From an uncultured Bacteroidota bacterium (GTDB lineage: Bacteria; Bacteroidota; Ignavibacteria; UBA10030; UBA8401), in assembly GCA_937920105.1 (NCBI GenBank), contig CALETH010000136.1, forward strand, positions 1 through 10,383: 10,383 bases of DNA. Reading direction: 5' to 3'. Positions 1-7,125 of this stretch are shown here, in pieces (the first letter of the stretch is position 1; every line of letters begins with the position of its first letter). Position numbers and translations under genes: made by a program. The notes under the pieces were generated by a model. It was not told the origin of the DNA, searched no databases, and saw nothing but the letters and a program-made list of their open reading frames with translations.

Positions 1-114
1 AATATGTGTGCCAAAAATATGTTGCTAAAAAAGTGTTTTTTGTGAAGAATTTTGTATTATAAAATGTTTCAAAAAAAGAAAATGTATTATTGTGAAACAC
101 AAAAAATAATTTTT

Positions 115-807
115 ATGAAAAAAATATTTGCTGTATTTATTGTATGTGCTCTTGTAAAAGTTACTTTTGCACAAGAAAGCCCAAATAACTTTGATGTACG
201 ATTATTTCGTTCCATCAATAATTCTCAATCTTCTTTTAAGAATTCTCTTTTTGGAATTACGAATTTTTCTGTAACACCATTATCAATAGCAATTCCAATT
301 TCTTTTATGGGATATGGATTGTATAATCATGATGATGTGCTATTTGACAATGGAATTCTTCTTTCTACTGCGGGAGTATTTTCTTTTGGAACAAAAACCT
401 TAATGAAATCTCTTATAAAAAGAAAAAGACCGTATGATGAACTTTCTAATGTTCATGTATTGGAATATGAGTATTCTGACCCGTACTCTTTTCCCAGTGG
501 ACATGCAACTGCGGCATTTTCTTTGGCTACAATGATAAGTTTACAATATTCAAAACCAGAAGTATATATTCCGGCATTTTTGTGGGCGGGTTTAGTGGGA
601 TATGGAAGAATATATTCCGGAGTGCATTATCCAACAGATGTATTGACGGGTGCGTTGATAGGAACTGGTTGGTCTTTGTTAGTATTTACCTATCGTGAAG
701 AAATTATTTCTGTAACCAATAAAATTTTAGGAAGAGAGAAGCAAGGAACAGCAATAGTTTTTCCGACACAGCAAGGAATGATAATGAATATTAGTATTAA
801 ATTTTGA
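115..807 (+). CDS. PAP2-family (type 2 phosphatidic acid phosphatase-like) envelope phosphatase
   Basis: A 230-aa protein of the PAP2 / vanadium-chloroperoxidase superfamily, which removes phosphate from lipid phosphates (undecaprenyl-PP, phosphatidate, PGP) or related substrates. All three signature blocks are visible: K98-x6-R105-P106, PSGH at 127-130, and R165-x5-H171-x3-D175 (GRIYSGVHYPTD), so the active site looks intact. I chose the ATG at 115 because it opens a clear signal peptide (MKKIFAVFIVCALVKVTFAQ). The same frame is open further upstream from a TTG at 52, but that would bury the signal. Hydrophobic spans follow around 55-75, 80-95, 132-145, 150-165 and 177-193. The C-terminus (about 211-230) is a polar/hydrophobic strand-like stretch ending in Phe, odd for a plain inner-membrane PAP2 enzyme. 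No Shine-Dalgarno is seen. The gene overlaps the convergent pabBC end by 11 bases. The family is certain; the substrate is unknown. Confidence 0.9.
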   Translation: MKKIFAVFIVCALVKVTFAQESPNNFDVRLFRSINNSQSSFKNSLFGITNFSVTPLSIAIPISFMGYGLYNHDDVLFDNGILLSTAGVFSFGTKTLMKSLIKRKRPYDELSNVHVLEYEYSDPYSFPSGHATAAFSLATMISLQYSKPEVYIPAFLWAGLVGYGRIYSGVHYPTDVLTGALIGTGWSLLVFTYREEIISVTNKILGREKQGTAIVFPTQQGMIMNISIKF

Positions 808-2521
808 GATGAACTTCTAATAATTCAACTACAGAATTACACACAAAAATTTTTTCTGCACTTTTTAAATCTTCAAGAGTTAAAATCTTCTCTTTAGTAT
901 TCAAGTTTTCTTTCAAAATATTTTGACGTTGTATTCCGGCTAATATTCCACATTCTTTTGGTGGAGTGTAGAGTTTGCCATTTTGCTGAATGAAAATATT
1001 GTGAATTGTTCCTTCGGTAATTTCATTTTTTTCATTTAAGAAAATATAATCTATAATATTTTCTTTTTTTGATAATTCACGATATTTATTGTAGAGTGGA
1101 CGGTGAGTTATTTTATGAAAAAGAAATTTATCTGTTGATAAAACCTTTTCTGGTGAGATTTTAATGATTAGAGATGAAGAAGTAAGAGGAAGTGCTTCAA
1201 TTTCTGTTGTCCCATCTTTGGAAAGTAGTATTCGTATTTTTTGATGAGATTTATCAAGTTTTAAAAACTTTTGTACAATTTTTTCTTTACTAAAAGAAAA
1301 TCCAAAATATTGGGCAGAATTTTTCATTCGCTCAAGATGCTGTTCAAGAAATGTATATTCTTTGCCATTCCATAAAATTGTTTCTATCAATTGAAATTCA
1401 ATTAATGGATGAGTGAGAAAATTTGCTTTTAATATACATTCTTCAAATTCTTTTTCCGGAACAGAATCAAAAACGATTCCGCTGCCAATTCCCATTACTC
1501 CTTTATTGTTTTGAATGGTGATTGTGCGGATGGGAACATTAAATATTGCTTCATTATTGGGAGAAAAAAAACCGATTGCTCCGCAATATACATTTCTATT
1601 TTCTTTTTCCAATTCTCGAATAATTTGCATTGTCCGAATTTTTGGTGCACCCGTTACGGAACCAGAAGGGAATATGCTTTTGAAGATTTCGTAATAGGAA
1701 ATATTATTACACAATGTTCCTTCAATCGTAGAAGTCATTTGAAATAATGTTTCATATTGTTCTACAGAAAAAAGTTGTGGAACTTTGATGCTTCCAATTT
1801 CACACATTTTTCCTAAATCATTACGAAGCAAATCCACAATCATTAAATTTTCACTTCGATTTTTTTCATCGTTGCGAAACCATTCTATAATTTTTTCATC
1901 TTCTTTTACTGTTCTTCCTCGTGATGTCGTACCTTTCATTGGTTTGGTGATGATGGAATTATTTTTTCTGTGAAAAAATAATTCCGGAGAAAGAGAGAGA
2001 ATGCCGCCAAATTCTGTTTCTAAAAATGCAGCATATTCTACGGATTGTTTTTTTTGTAGTGTACGATATAATCCAAATGCAGAACCAGAAAAATCAAATG
2101 TGAGCTTGGTGGTATAATTAACTTGGTATGTATCTCCTTCAAGAATATAATTTTTAATGCGTTCAATATTTTTTATGTAATTTTCTTTTTGTATTTCAAG
2201 GTGAAAATTATCAATAGAATAATTTTCATTTTCTATTTTTGAAGAAATAATTTTTGGTTCTCTATAAACTCCCAACCAAATAAGTGGAAATGGTGATTGG
2301 TATGAATAATCGAGAAGAAATTTTTCAAAATGATAACCGCATTCATAAGAAAAATATCCCGCAACATAATTTCCGTTTTTTAAGTATTTTTCTATTTGTT
2401 CAAAAATTTTTGGTATTTCTTTTAATGAAGACGTTTGAAGTATTGCAATGGGGTTTTCAAAATAATAATTGCGAGAGAGTTGTGTTGTGGTGCGGGTGGT
2501 TTCGAAAAGCAGGGTGTTCAT
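797..2521 (-). CDS. pabBC: Fused aminodeoxychorismate synthase component I / aminodeoxychorismate lyase (PabB-PabC)
   Basis: A 574-aa bifunctional enzyme for p-aminobenzoate, the folate precursor. The PabB half converts chorismate to 4-amino-4-deoxychorismate; the PabC half eliminates pyruvate to give PABA. Residues about 114-370 are the chorismate-binding domain: PMKGT at 194-198, whose Lys196 matches the PabB nucleophile (TrpE has Ala there), ENLMIVDLLRNDL at 224-236, SGSVTGAPK at 286-294 and GIGSGIVFDS at 344-353. Residues about 375-574 are a class-IV PLP aminotransferase fold: putative Schiff-base Lys470 in FHKITHR, E503 in EITEGTIHN as the PLP-nitrogen partner, and GILAGIQRQ at 525-533. 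The N-terminal subdomain is short, as is usual for this fused form. No pabA glutaminase lies in the window. Its ATG follows directly on the TAA of the 76-aa gene, suggesting translational coupling in the valS operon. Confidence 0.93.
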   Translation of the reverse strand: MNTLLFETTRTTTQLSRNYYFENPIAILQTSSLKEIPKIFEQIEKYLKNGNYVAGYFSYECGYHFEKFLLDYSYQSPFPLIWLGVYREPKIISSKIENENYSIDNFHLEIQKENYIKNIERIKNYILEGDTYQVNYTTKLTFDFSGSAFGLYRTLQKKQSVEYAAFLETEFGGILSLSPELFFHRKNNSIITKPMKGTTSRGRTVKEDEKIIEWFRNDEKNRSENLMIVDLLRNDLGKMCEIGSIKVPQLFSVEQYETLFQMTSTIEGTLCNNISYYEIFKSIFPSGSVTGAPKIRTMQIIRELEKENRNVYCGAIGFFSPNNEAIFNVPIRTITIQNNKGVMGIGSGIVFDSVPEKEFEECILKANFLTHPLIEFQLIETILWNGKEYTFLEQHLERMKNSAQYFGFSFSKEKIVQKFLKLDKSHQKIRILLSKDGTTEIEALPLTSSSLIIKISPEKVLSTDKFLFHKITHRPLYNKYRELSKKENIIDYIFLNEKNEITEGTIHNIFIQQNGKLYTPPKECGILAGIQRQNILKENLNTKEKILTLEDLKSAEKIFVCNSVVELLEVHLKI

Positions 2522-2752
2522 TTATAATGAAGTATCTTTTATTGTGTTTTGCGCATGTTGAAGAATTTCACTCCAATTTAATTGAAATGGTTCTGTAAGA
2601 ATTTTTTCTAAATCTGCACAAATATTCCAAAGTACTTTTTCTTCTGCTAAATGTTGAATTGTTAAACTTCCTCTTTGTGTAAAACGAGAAACAAATTCAA
2701 AGAGAACAATGGCTTCTTCTTTAGTTAAAGATAAAGTAATATTTTTATTCAT
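2522..2752 (-). CDS. Conserved small protein of unknown function (76 aa)
   Basis: A 76-residue, mostly helical soluble protein with no signal peptide or membrane span. It reads as an N-terminal strand (NITLSLT), an EEAIVLFEFVSRF helix (12-24), a short polar turn, then AEEKVLWNICADLEKIL (36-52) and EPFQLNWSEILQHAQ (54-68). The pattern resembles an uncharacterised bacterial family, recalled by eye, with conserved EEAxVLFEFLSRF, AEExVLWNL and EPF elements; I know of no assigned function. It sits inside an operon, 4 bases after the valS stop and with its TAA touching the ATG of pabBC, so it is very probably translated. An AGGA lies 7 bases before its ATG, the only SD-like match in the window, but that also encodes the last valS codons. 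It is not recognisable as an antitoxin or a tRNA-synthetase accessory. Confidence 0.8.
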   Translation of the reverse strand: MNKNITLSLTKEEAIVLFEFVSRFTQRGSLTIQHLAEEKVLWNICADLEKILTEPFQLNWSEILQHAQNTIKDTSL

Positions 2753-2756
2753 AAAA

Positions 2757-5447
2757 CTATCCTAACAACTCCAAACTATTTTTTAATTTTACAATTGTTT
2801 GTTGAAAATTTTCTTGCTTATCTTTTTCTTTTTGTAATACATCTGCGGGTGCTTTTTCTACAAAACCAGCATTATTGAGTTTTGCATTCACACCTTGTAA
2901 TTGTCCTTCAAGACGAGAAATTTCTTTTTGTAATCGAGAACGTTCTACTTCCATATCAATAATTCCTTCTAACGGAATAAACAATTCTTGTCCATTAACA
3001 ACAGCACTTGCAGAGTAACCGGGCTTTACAAGATTTTTTCCGAGTGTAATATTTTCTACTCGTGCTAATTTTTGTATTGCTTTTTGATTGTTGGAAAGAA
3101 TATTTATTTTTTCATCATCAGAACCATTCACAACAAGGTCAACGGGCTTTACTGGTGGAATATTCATTTCACTGCGAATGTTGCGTACTGCACTAATAAC
3201 ATTTTGTAAAAATTCCATTTCTTTTTCTATCTCTAAAACAATTTCATTTTCACTACACATTGGTAATTGTTCAAGCATTATTGTTTCATTTTCTTTTCGC
3301 TCTGCAAGATGTTGCCAAATTTCTTCTGTAACAAACGGCATAAATGGATGAAGAAGTTTTAATGTTTGTTCATAAATGTGAAGTGCATTTTCAATAATAG
3401 ATTTTTTTGCATTTACATCAGTTGTTTCTTGTAAACGATGTTTTACAAATTCTACATACCAATCACAAAAATCTTTCCATATAAAATCATATAATAATTT
3501 TACTGCATCGTTGACACGAAAATTTTCCATTGCAGTATATAGTTCTTTTATGGTAGAATTAAATCGAGAGAGAATCCACTTATCGGGAAACTCGAAATTT
3601 GAAATTCTAAATTCTAAATCTTCTGATTCGTTTTTATTGGATTGACTTCTGACTTCTGAATTATTCATCAATAAAAATCTGCCAGCATTCCAAATTTTAT
3701 TGGCGAAGTTTCTCCCGAGTTCGCATTTTTCATTAGCGTACAAAATATCTTGTCCGATAGGAGCAAGATAGAGAAGAGTGAAGCGTAATGCATCGGCTCC
3801 ATAGGTAGCAATCACATCTAATGGGTCTGGAGAATTTCCGAGCGATTTACTCATCTTTCTTCCTTGTACATCACGAATAACGCTGTTGAAATACACATCT
3901 TTAAATGGAATTTCTCCGCGAAGTTCTAAGCCCGCCATAATCATTCTTGCAACCCAAAAGAAAATAATATCCGGTGCGGTAACAAGTGTATTGGTTGGAT
4001 AAAAATATTTTAGGTCTTCCGTTTCTTTTGGCCAACCAAAAACAGAAAGAGGCCACAACCATGAAGAAAACCATGTATCTAAAACATCTTCGTCTTGCTT
4101 CAAATTTTCTACTGTAACATTTGGATTTTTTTGTTGTGCTTTTTGCAATGCCTCTTCGGGGGAACGTGCAACGACAAAAGTTCCATCTGGTAAGTAATAT
4201 GCAGGAATGCGGTGTCCCCACCAAAGTTGCCGCGAAATACACCAATCGCGAATATTCGTCATCCAATGTTCATACACTTTTGTCCAGCGTTCGGGATGAA
4301 ATTTAATTTTCCCTTCTTGCACAACTTTTAATGCTGGGTCAGCGAGTGGCTTCATTTTCACAAACCATTGGTCAGAAAGATATGGTTCAATAACTGTATC
4401 ACATCGGTAACAATGTCCAACACTGTGAAGATGATTTTCAGTTTTTAATAATAAATTTTCGTGTTCTAAATCTCTCAACAATTCTTTTCTACATTCATAT
4501 CTATCCATTCCGCGATATTTGCTGGGAACGTTTTCATTCATTTTTCCGGAAGTATCCATTATAATGAGTTGAGGAAGTGAATGCCGCAATCCAATTTGAT
4601 AATCATTTGGGTCGTGAGCCGGTGTTACTTTTACTGCACCGGTTCCAAATGCTGCATCAACAAAATCATCAGCAATAATTGGTATGGTTCTTTGAGAGAT
4701 GGGAAGTCGAACATTTTTCCCAATAAAATTTTTGTAACGTTCATCTTTTGGATTGACGGCAACAGCAGTATCTCCCAACATTGTTTCCGGTCGTGTTGTT
4801 GCAACAGTGATGTATTCTTCAGAATTTTCTATTTGATATTTGATGTACCATAAATGTCCGTTGCTTTCGGAATAATTTACTTCATCATCACTCAACGCTG
4901 TGAGGTCTTTGGGACACCAGTTAACAATATATTTTCCTTTATAAATCAAATCTTTTTCATAAAGACGAATAAATACTTCTTGCACAGCATTGGAAAGGTC
5001 TTCATCCATCGTAAAATGTTCTCGCTGCCAATCACACGAAACGCCAAGTGTTCGCAGTTGTTTAGTGATTGTTCCGCCATATTGATTTTTCCATTCCCAC
5101 ACGCGTTCAATAAATTTTTCTCTTCCGAGTTCGCGTCGTTTAATTCCTTGTTTCAATAATTCTCTTTCCACAACGTGTTGTGTTGCAATTCCAGCGTGGT
5201 CTGTTCCCGGAACCCAACATGATTCGTATCCTTGCATTCTTTTCCATCTTATAAAAACATCTTGCAAAGTATTATTCAAAATGTGTCCCATGTGGAGAAT
5301 ACCAGTAATATTGGGCGGGGGAATTACGATAGTGTATGGTGTTTTGTTAGAATCAACTTTTGCGTGAAAAAAGTTTTGGTTTTCCCAACGAGTATAAATT
5401 GTATTTTCTACTTCTTGTGGATTGTATGTTTTAGAAAGTTCTGGCAT
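2757..5447 (-). CDS. valS: Valine-tRNA ligase
   Basis: An 896-aa class I aminoacyl-tRNA synthetase that charges tRNA-Val in the cytoplasm, close to the usual bacterial ValS length. It has the HIGH-type motif HMGH (52-55) after PPPNITGIL, the CP1 editing domain with ATTRPETMLGDTAVAV (216-231) and GTGAVKVTPAHDPNDY (268-283), a cysteine pair at C346/C349, WCISRQLWWGHRIP (402-415), DTWFSSWLWP (457-466), and the KMSKS loop exactly at 531-535. The anticodon-binding helical domain spans about 622-770, and a C-terminal coiled-coil arm (about 833-895) is characteristic of ValS. The loop between catalytic and anticodon domains (597-620) is encoded by period-7 repeat DNA (see separate entry) without loss of frame. 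It is the first gene of the leftward valS / 76-aa / pabBC operon, from ATG at 5447 with an A/T-only leader and no SD. Confidence 0.98.
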   Translation of the reverse strand: MPELSKTYNPQEVENTIYTRWENQNFFHAKVDSNKTPYTIVIPPPNITGILHMGHILNNTLQDVFIRWKRMQGYESCWVPGTDHAGIATQHVVERELLKQGIKRRELGREKFIERVWEWKNQYGGTITKQLRTLGVSCDWQREHFTMDEDLSNAVQEVFIRLYEKDLIYKGKYIVNWCPKDLTALSDDEVNYSESNGHLWYIKYQIENSEEYITVATTRPETMLGDTAVAVNPKDERYKNFIGKNVRLPISQRTIPIIADDFVDAAFGTGAVKVTPAHDPNDYQIGLRHSLPQLIIMDTSGKMNENVPSKYRGMDRYECRKELLRDLEHENLLLKTENHLHSVGHCYRCDTVIEPYLSDQWFVKMKPLADPALKVVQEGKIKFHPERWTKVYEHWMTNIRDWCISRQLWWGHRIPAYYLPDGTFVVARSPEEALQKAQQKNPNVTVENLKQDEDVLDTWFSSWLWPLSVFGWPKETEDLKYFYPTNTLVTAPDIIFFWVARMIMAGLELRGEIPFKDVYFNSVIRDVQGRKMSKSLGNSPDPLDVIATYGADALRFTLLYLAPIGQDILYANEKCELGRNFANKIWNAGRFLLMNNSEVRSQSNKNESEDLEFRISNFEFPDKWILSRFNSTIKELYTAMENFRVNDAVKLLYDFIWKDFCDWYVEFVKHRLQETTDVNAKKSIIENALHIYEQTLKLLHPFMPFVTEEIWQHLAERKENETIMLEQLPMCSENEIVLEIEKEMEFLQNVISAVRNIRSEMNIPPVKPVDLVVNGSDDEKINILSNNQKAIQKLARVENITLGKNLVKPGYSASAVVNGQELFIPLEGIIDMEVERSRLQKEISRLEGQLQGVNAKLNNAGFVEKAPADVLQKEKDKQENFQQTIVKLKNSLELLG
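3588..3660. repeat. Two short heptamer arrays carried in frame inside valS
   Basis: On the + strand, 3594-3621 reads as four period-7 units (GAAATTT, GAAATTC, TAAATTC, TAAATCT), and 3644-3657 is a perfect double GACTTCT followed by GA. Because 7 is coprime to 3, each array encodes a 7-residue period, seen as LEFRISNFEF and SEVRSQ in ValS residues 597-620. Peptides of this type are, from memory, typical translations of intergenic simple-repeat elements in Bacteroidota/Ignavibacteria genomes. The block falls at the naturally variable linker before PDKWILSRFN. I infer an insertion of mobile or expanding repeat DNA that was tolerated there. Confidence 0.7.
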
Positions 5448-5605
5448 TAATTTTAACTATGATTAAAGGATTATTATGATATTTATGAATAATTTTTTCT
5501 TTTAATATATTTGTTTTATCGCATAATTAAAAGAGTTCTTTGTGTTTTTGAATGGTATTTTTGATATATTTTGATGTGAAAACATAAATTATAAAAAAAT
5601 AACTA
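5448..5605. promoter_or_regulatory. Divergent promoter region between valS and the methyltransferase gene
   Basis: This 158-bp, very AT-rich spacer separates two divergent starts and therefore must hold, or lie downstream of, promoters for both the valS operon (leftward) and the methyltransferase/dut cluster (rightward). On the + strand, a Bacteroidota-like TAnnTTTG match (TATTTTTG) occurs at 5556-5563 and a TATATT at 5565-5570, but neither has a well-spaced upstream box (TTTG at 5539-5542 is too close or slightly too far). In such sequence these can be chance. I see no T-box leader, hairpin or operator palindrome before valS. Confidence 0.4.
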
Positions 5606-6619
5606 ATGTCCTCTTATAGTTACTTACCAGACTTTCTCCTTCGCATAGGAATTCGTCAATTACTTCGCTCACGACTTCGTCAAGAAAAAAAAGAAAATGT
5701 TGAATTACAGCAACAACATTTCCTGAATTTTATTGAAGAACTGAAGCAAAGCCCAATCGCACTTCACACAAAAGATGCAAATGAGCAACATTATGAAGTT
5801 CCAACGGAATTTTTCCAATTAGTATTGGGAAAAAATATGAAATACAGTTCCGGTTATTGGAACAACGGTGTAAATGACATTGATATCTCTGAGGAAGACA
5901 TGCTGCAACTCACCTGCGAAAGAGCAGAACTTTCCGATGGACAAAAAATTTTAGAACTTGGGTGTGGTTGGGGTTCACTTTCATTATACATGGCAAAAAA
6001 ATTTCCAAATGCAGAAATTGTTGGAGTTTCAAATTCCCGTACGCAAAAATTATATATTAATTCAGAAGCAAAGAAAAGAAATATTAACAATCTTTCTATT
6101 ATAACAGCAGATATGAATGAGTTTTCTATAGAAGAAAAGTTTGACCGAATTGTTTCTGTAGAAATGTTTGAACATATACGGAATTATGAAAAATTATTAG
6201 AAAAACTTTCTACATTTTTGCAAGAAAATGGAAAAATGTTTATTCACATTTTTACCCATAAAGAATATGCTTATCCATTTGAAGTAAGAGATTCTACCGA
6301 CTGGATGGCGAAATATTTTTTTACTGGTGGAATTATGCCAAGCGATAATTTGTTATTGTATTTTCAAAATCATTTTCTGATTGAAAAACATTGGCGAGTT
6401 TCCGGAACACATTATTCTAAAACCAGTGAAGCATGGTTGCACAATATGGATGCTCATAAAACTGAAGTGCAAAAAATATTTTCTCAAACGTACGGAAAAG
6501 AAAACGTCAAACAATGGATTACCTATTGGAGAATATTTTTTATGGCGTGTGCAGAATTGTGGGGATTTCGAAATGGAGAAGAATGGTTTGTCAGTCATTA
6601 TCTTTTTACGAAACGATAA
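5606..6619 (+). CDS. SAM-dependent methyltransferase, CFA synthase / coclaurine N-methyltransferase-like
   Basis: A 337-aa cytoplasmic class I SAM methyltransferase of the CMAS (cyclopropane-fatty-acid synthase) superfamily. It has the family-specific N-terminus (LPDFLLRIGIRQLLRSRL), NEQHYEVPTEFFQLVLG (59-75), MKYSSGYW (78-85), the SAM glycine loop LELGCGWGS (116-124), VSVEMFEHIRNY (183-194), MPSDNLLLYFQ (244-254) and GTHYSKTSEAWLHNMD (267-282). EMFEH has Glu (E186) where classical CFA synthases have Gly (recalled), plus E189 and H190. That pattern is the one in plant coclaurine N-methyltransferases, so the substrate may be an amine or other small molecule rather than a membrane lipid. The CFA-synthase N-terminal lipid-binding domain is absent. 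The start has an A-rich leader and no SD. It is followed 37 bp later by dut. The family is firm; the substrate is not assignable. Confidence 0.88.
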   Translation: MSSYSYLPDFLLRIGIRQLLRSRLRQEKKENVELQQQHFLNFIEELKQSPIALHTKDANEQHYEVPTEFFQLVLGKNMKYSSGYWNNGVNDIDISEEDMLQLTCERAELSDGQKILELGCGWGSLSLYMAKKFPNAEIVGVSNSRTQKLYINSEAKKRNINNLSIITADMNEFSIEEKFDRIVSVEMFEHIRNYEKLLEKLSTFLQENGKMFIHIFTHKEYAYPFEVRDSTDWMAKYFFTGGIMPSDNLLLYFQNHFLIEKHWRVSGTHYSKTSEAWLHNMDAHKTEVQKIFSQTYGKENVKQWITYWRIFFMACAELWGFRNGEEWFVSHYLFTKR

Positions 6620-6656
6620 TTTTTAGTCATTTTTGATTTTATATTTTTTTAATTTT

Positions 6657-7106
6657 ATGGATATTCTACACATTAAAATTTTACGCTTACCACACAGTAA
6701 CGGTTTAGAATTACCAAAATATGCAACCGAAGGTTCCGCTGGAATGGATATTTATGCAGCAGTAGAAAACGAAATAAAAATTCCTTCTATGGAAACCGTA
6801 CTCATTCCCACCGGCTTTTCTTTAGAAATTCCCAAAGGATACGAAGCACAAATACGACCACGCAGCGGATTAGCATTGAAGCACAATATCGGCATTCTTA
6901 ATTCACCCGGTACGATTGATTCCGATTATCGTGGAGAAGTAAAAATTCTCCTTACTAATTTTGGAAAAAAAGAATTTGTTGTACAACGTGGAGAGCGAAT
7001 TGCACAAATGGTGATTGCACAATATGCAAAAGTTGTATGGAATGAAGCAGAAAATTTAAACACTACTCCTCGCGGAGAAGGTGGTTTCGGACATACCGGA
7101 AAATAA
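6657..7106 (+). CDS. dut: dUTP diphosphatase (trimeric dUTPase)
   Basis: A 149-aa enzyme that hydrolyses dUTP to dUMP and pyrophosphate, keeping uracil out of DNA and supplying dTMP synthesis. All five motifs of the homotrimeric family are present in order: SAGMDIYAA (27-35), RPRSGLALKHNIGI (67-80), NSPGTIDSDYRGEV (82-95) with the catalytic Asp88 and the uracil-stacking Tyr91, RGERIAQMVI (111-120), and the flexible P-loop-like C-terminal arm RGEGGFGHTGK (139-149), complete to the last residue. I start at the ATG at 6657, which gives the normal family N-terminus. A TTG at 6633 would add eight hydrophobic, non-homologous residues. There is no SD. It lies 37 bp after the methyltransferase gene and 19 bp before the AI-2E family gene, so probably co-transcribed with both. 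Confidence 0.97.
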   Translation: MDILHIKILRLPHSNGLELPKYATEGSAGMDIYAAVENEIKIPSMETVLIPTGFSLEIPKGYEAQIRPRSGLALKHNIGILNSPGTIDSDYRGEVKILLTNFGKKEFVVQRGERIAQMVIAQYAKVVWNEAENLNTTPRGEGGFGHTGK

Positions 7107-7125
7107 ACTATTATAAAAATCATTT

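Noticed and set aside
1..60. Tail of an upstream gene (a rightward frame open to a TAA at 58-60)
   Set aside because: Only 19 codons are visible and two other frames are equally open for part of it; no protein resemblance, so it cannot be supported.
52..114. In-frame upstream extension of the PAP2 gene from a TTG at 52
   Set aside because: It would place 21 Lys/Tyr-rich residues ahead of an evident signal peptide starting at 115; the ATG at 115 is far more plausible.
1511..1973. Rightward open frames opposite pabBC
   Set aside because: Antisense shadows of conserved PabB motifs; sequences are Phe/Ser/Cys-rich with no family resemblance.
3594..3657. CRISPR-like repeats
   Set aside because: The units are 7 bp, contiguous and within a coding frame; there are no spacers and no cas genes.
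3901..4266. 121-codon leftward open frame overlapping valS in another frame
   Set aside because: Shadow of valS: no start context, Cys/Arg-rich low-plausibility protein, no recognisable motif, and fully inside a strongly conserved gene.
5539..5570. Defined -33/-7 promoter for the methyltransferase gene
   Set aside because: TATTTTTG and TATATT are present but no upstream box lies at a proper distance; listed only as a general divergent regulatory region.
5448..5605. T-box or tRNA-responsive leader before valS
   Set aside because: The spacer is too short and has no T-box consensus, specifier stem or antiterminator; such leaders are also not expected in this type of organism.
6353..6626. Overlapping open frames on both strands across the end of the methyltransferase gene
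   Set aside because: The methyltransferase frame carries conserved family motifs through to its stop at 6619, so the other frames are by-products.
6633..6656. In-frame TTG start for dut at 6633
   Set aside because: It adds eight hydrophobic residues not found in dUTPases, while the ATG at 6657 gives the normal N-terminus.
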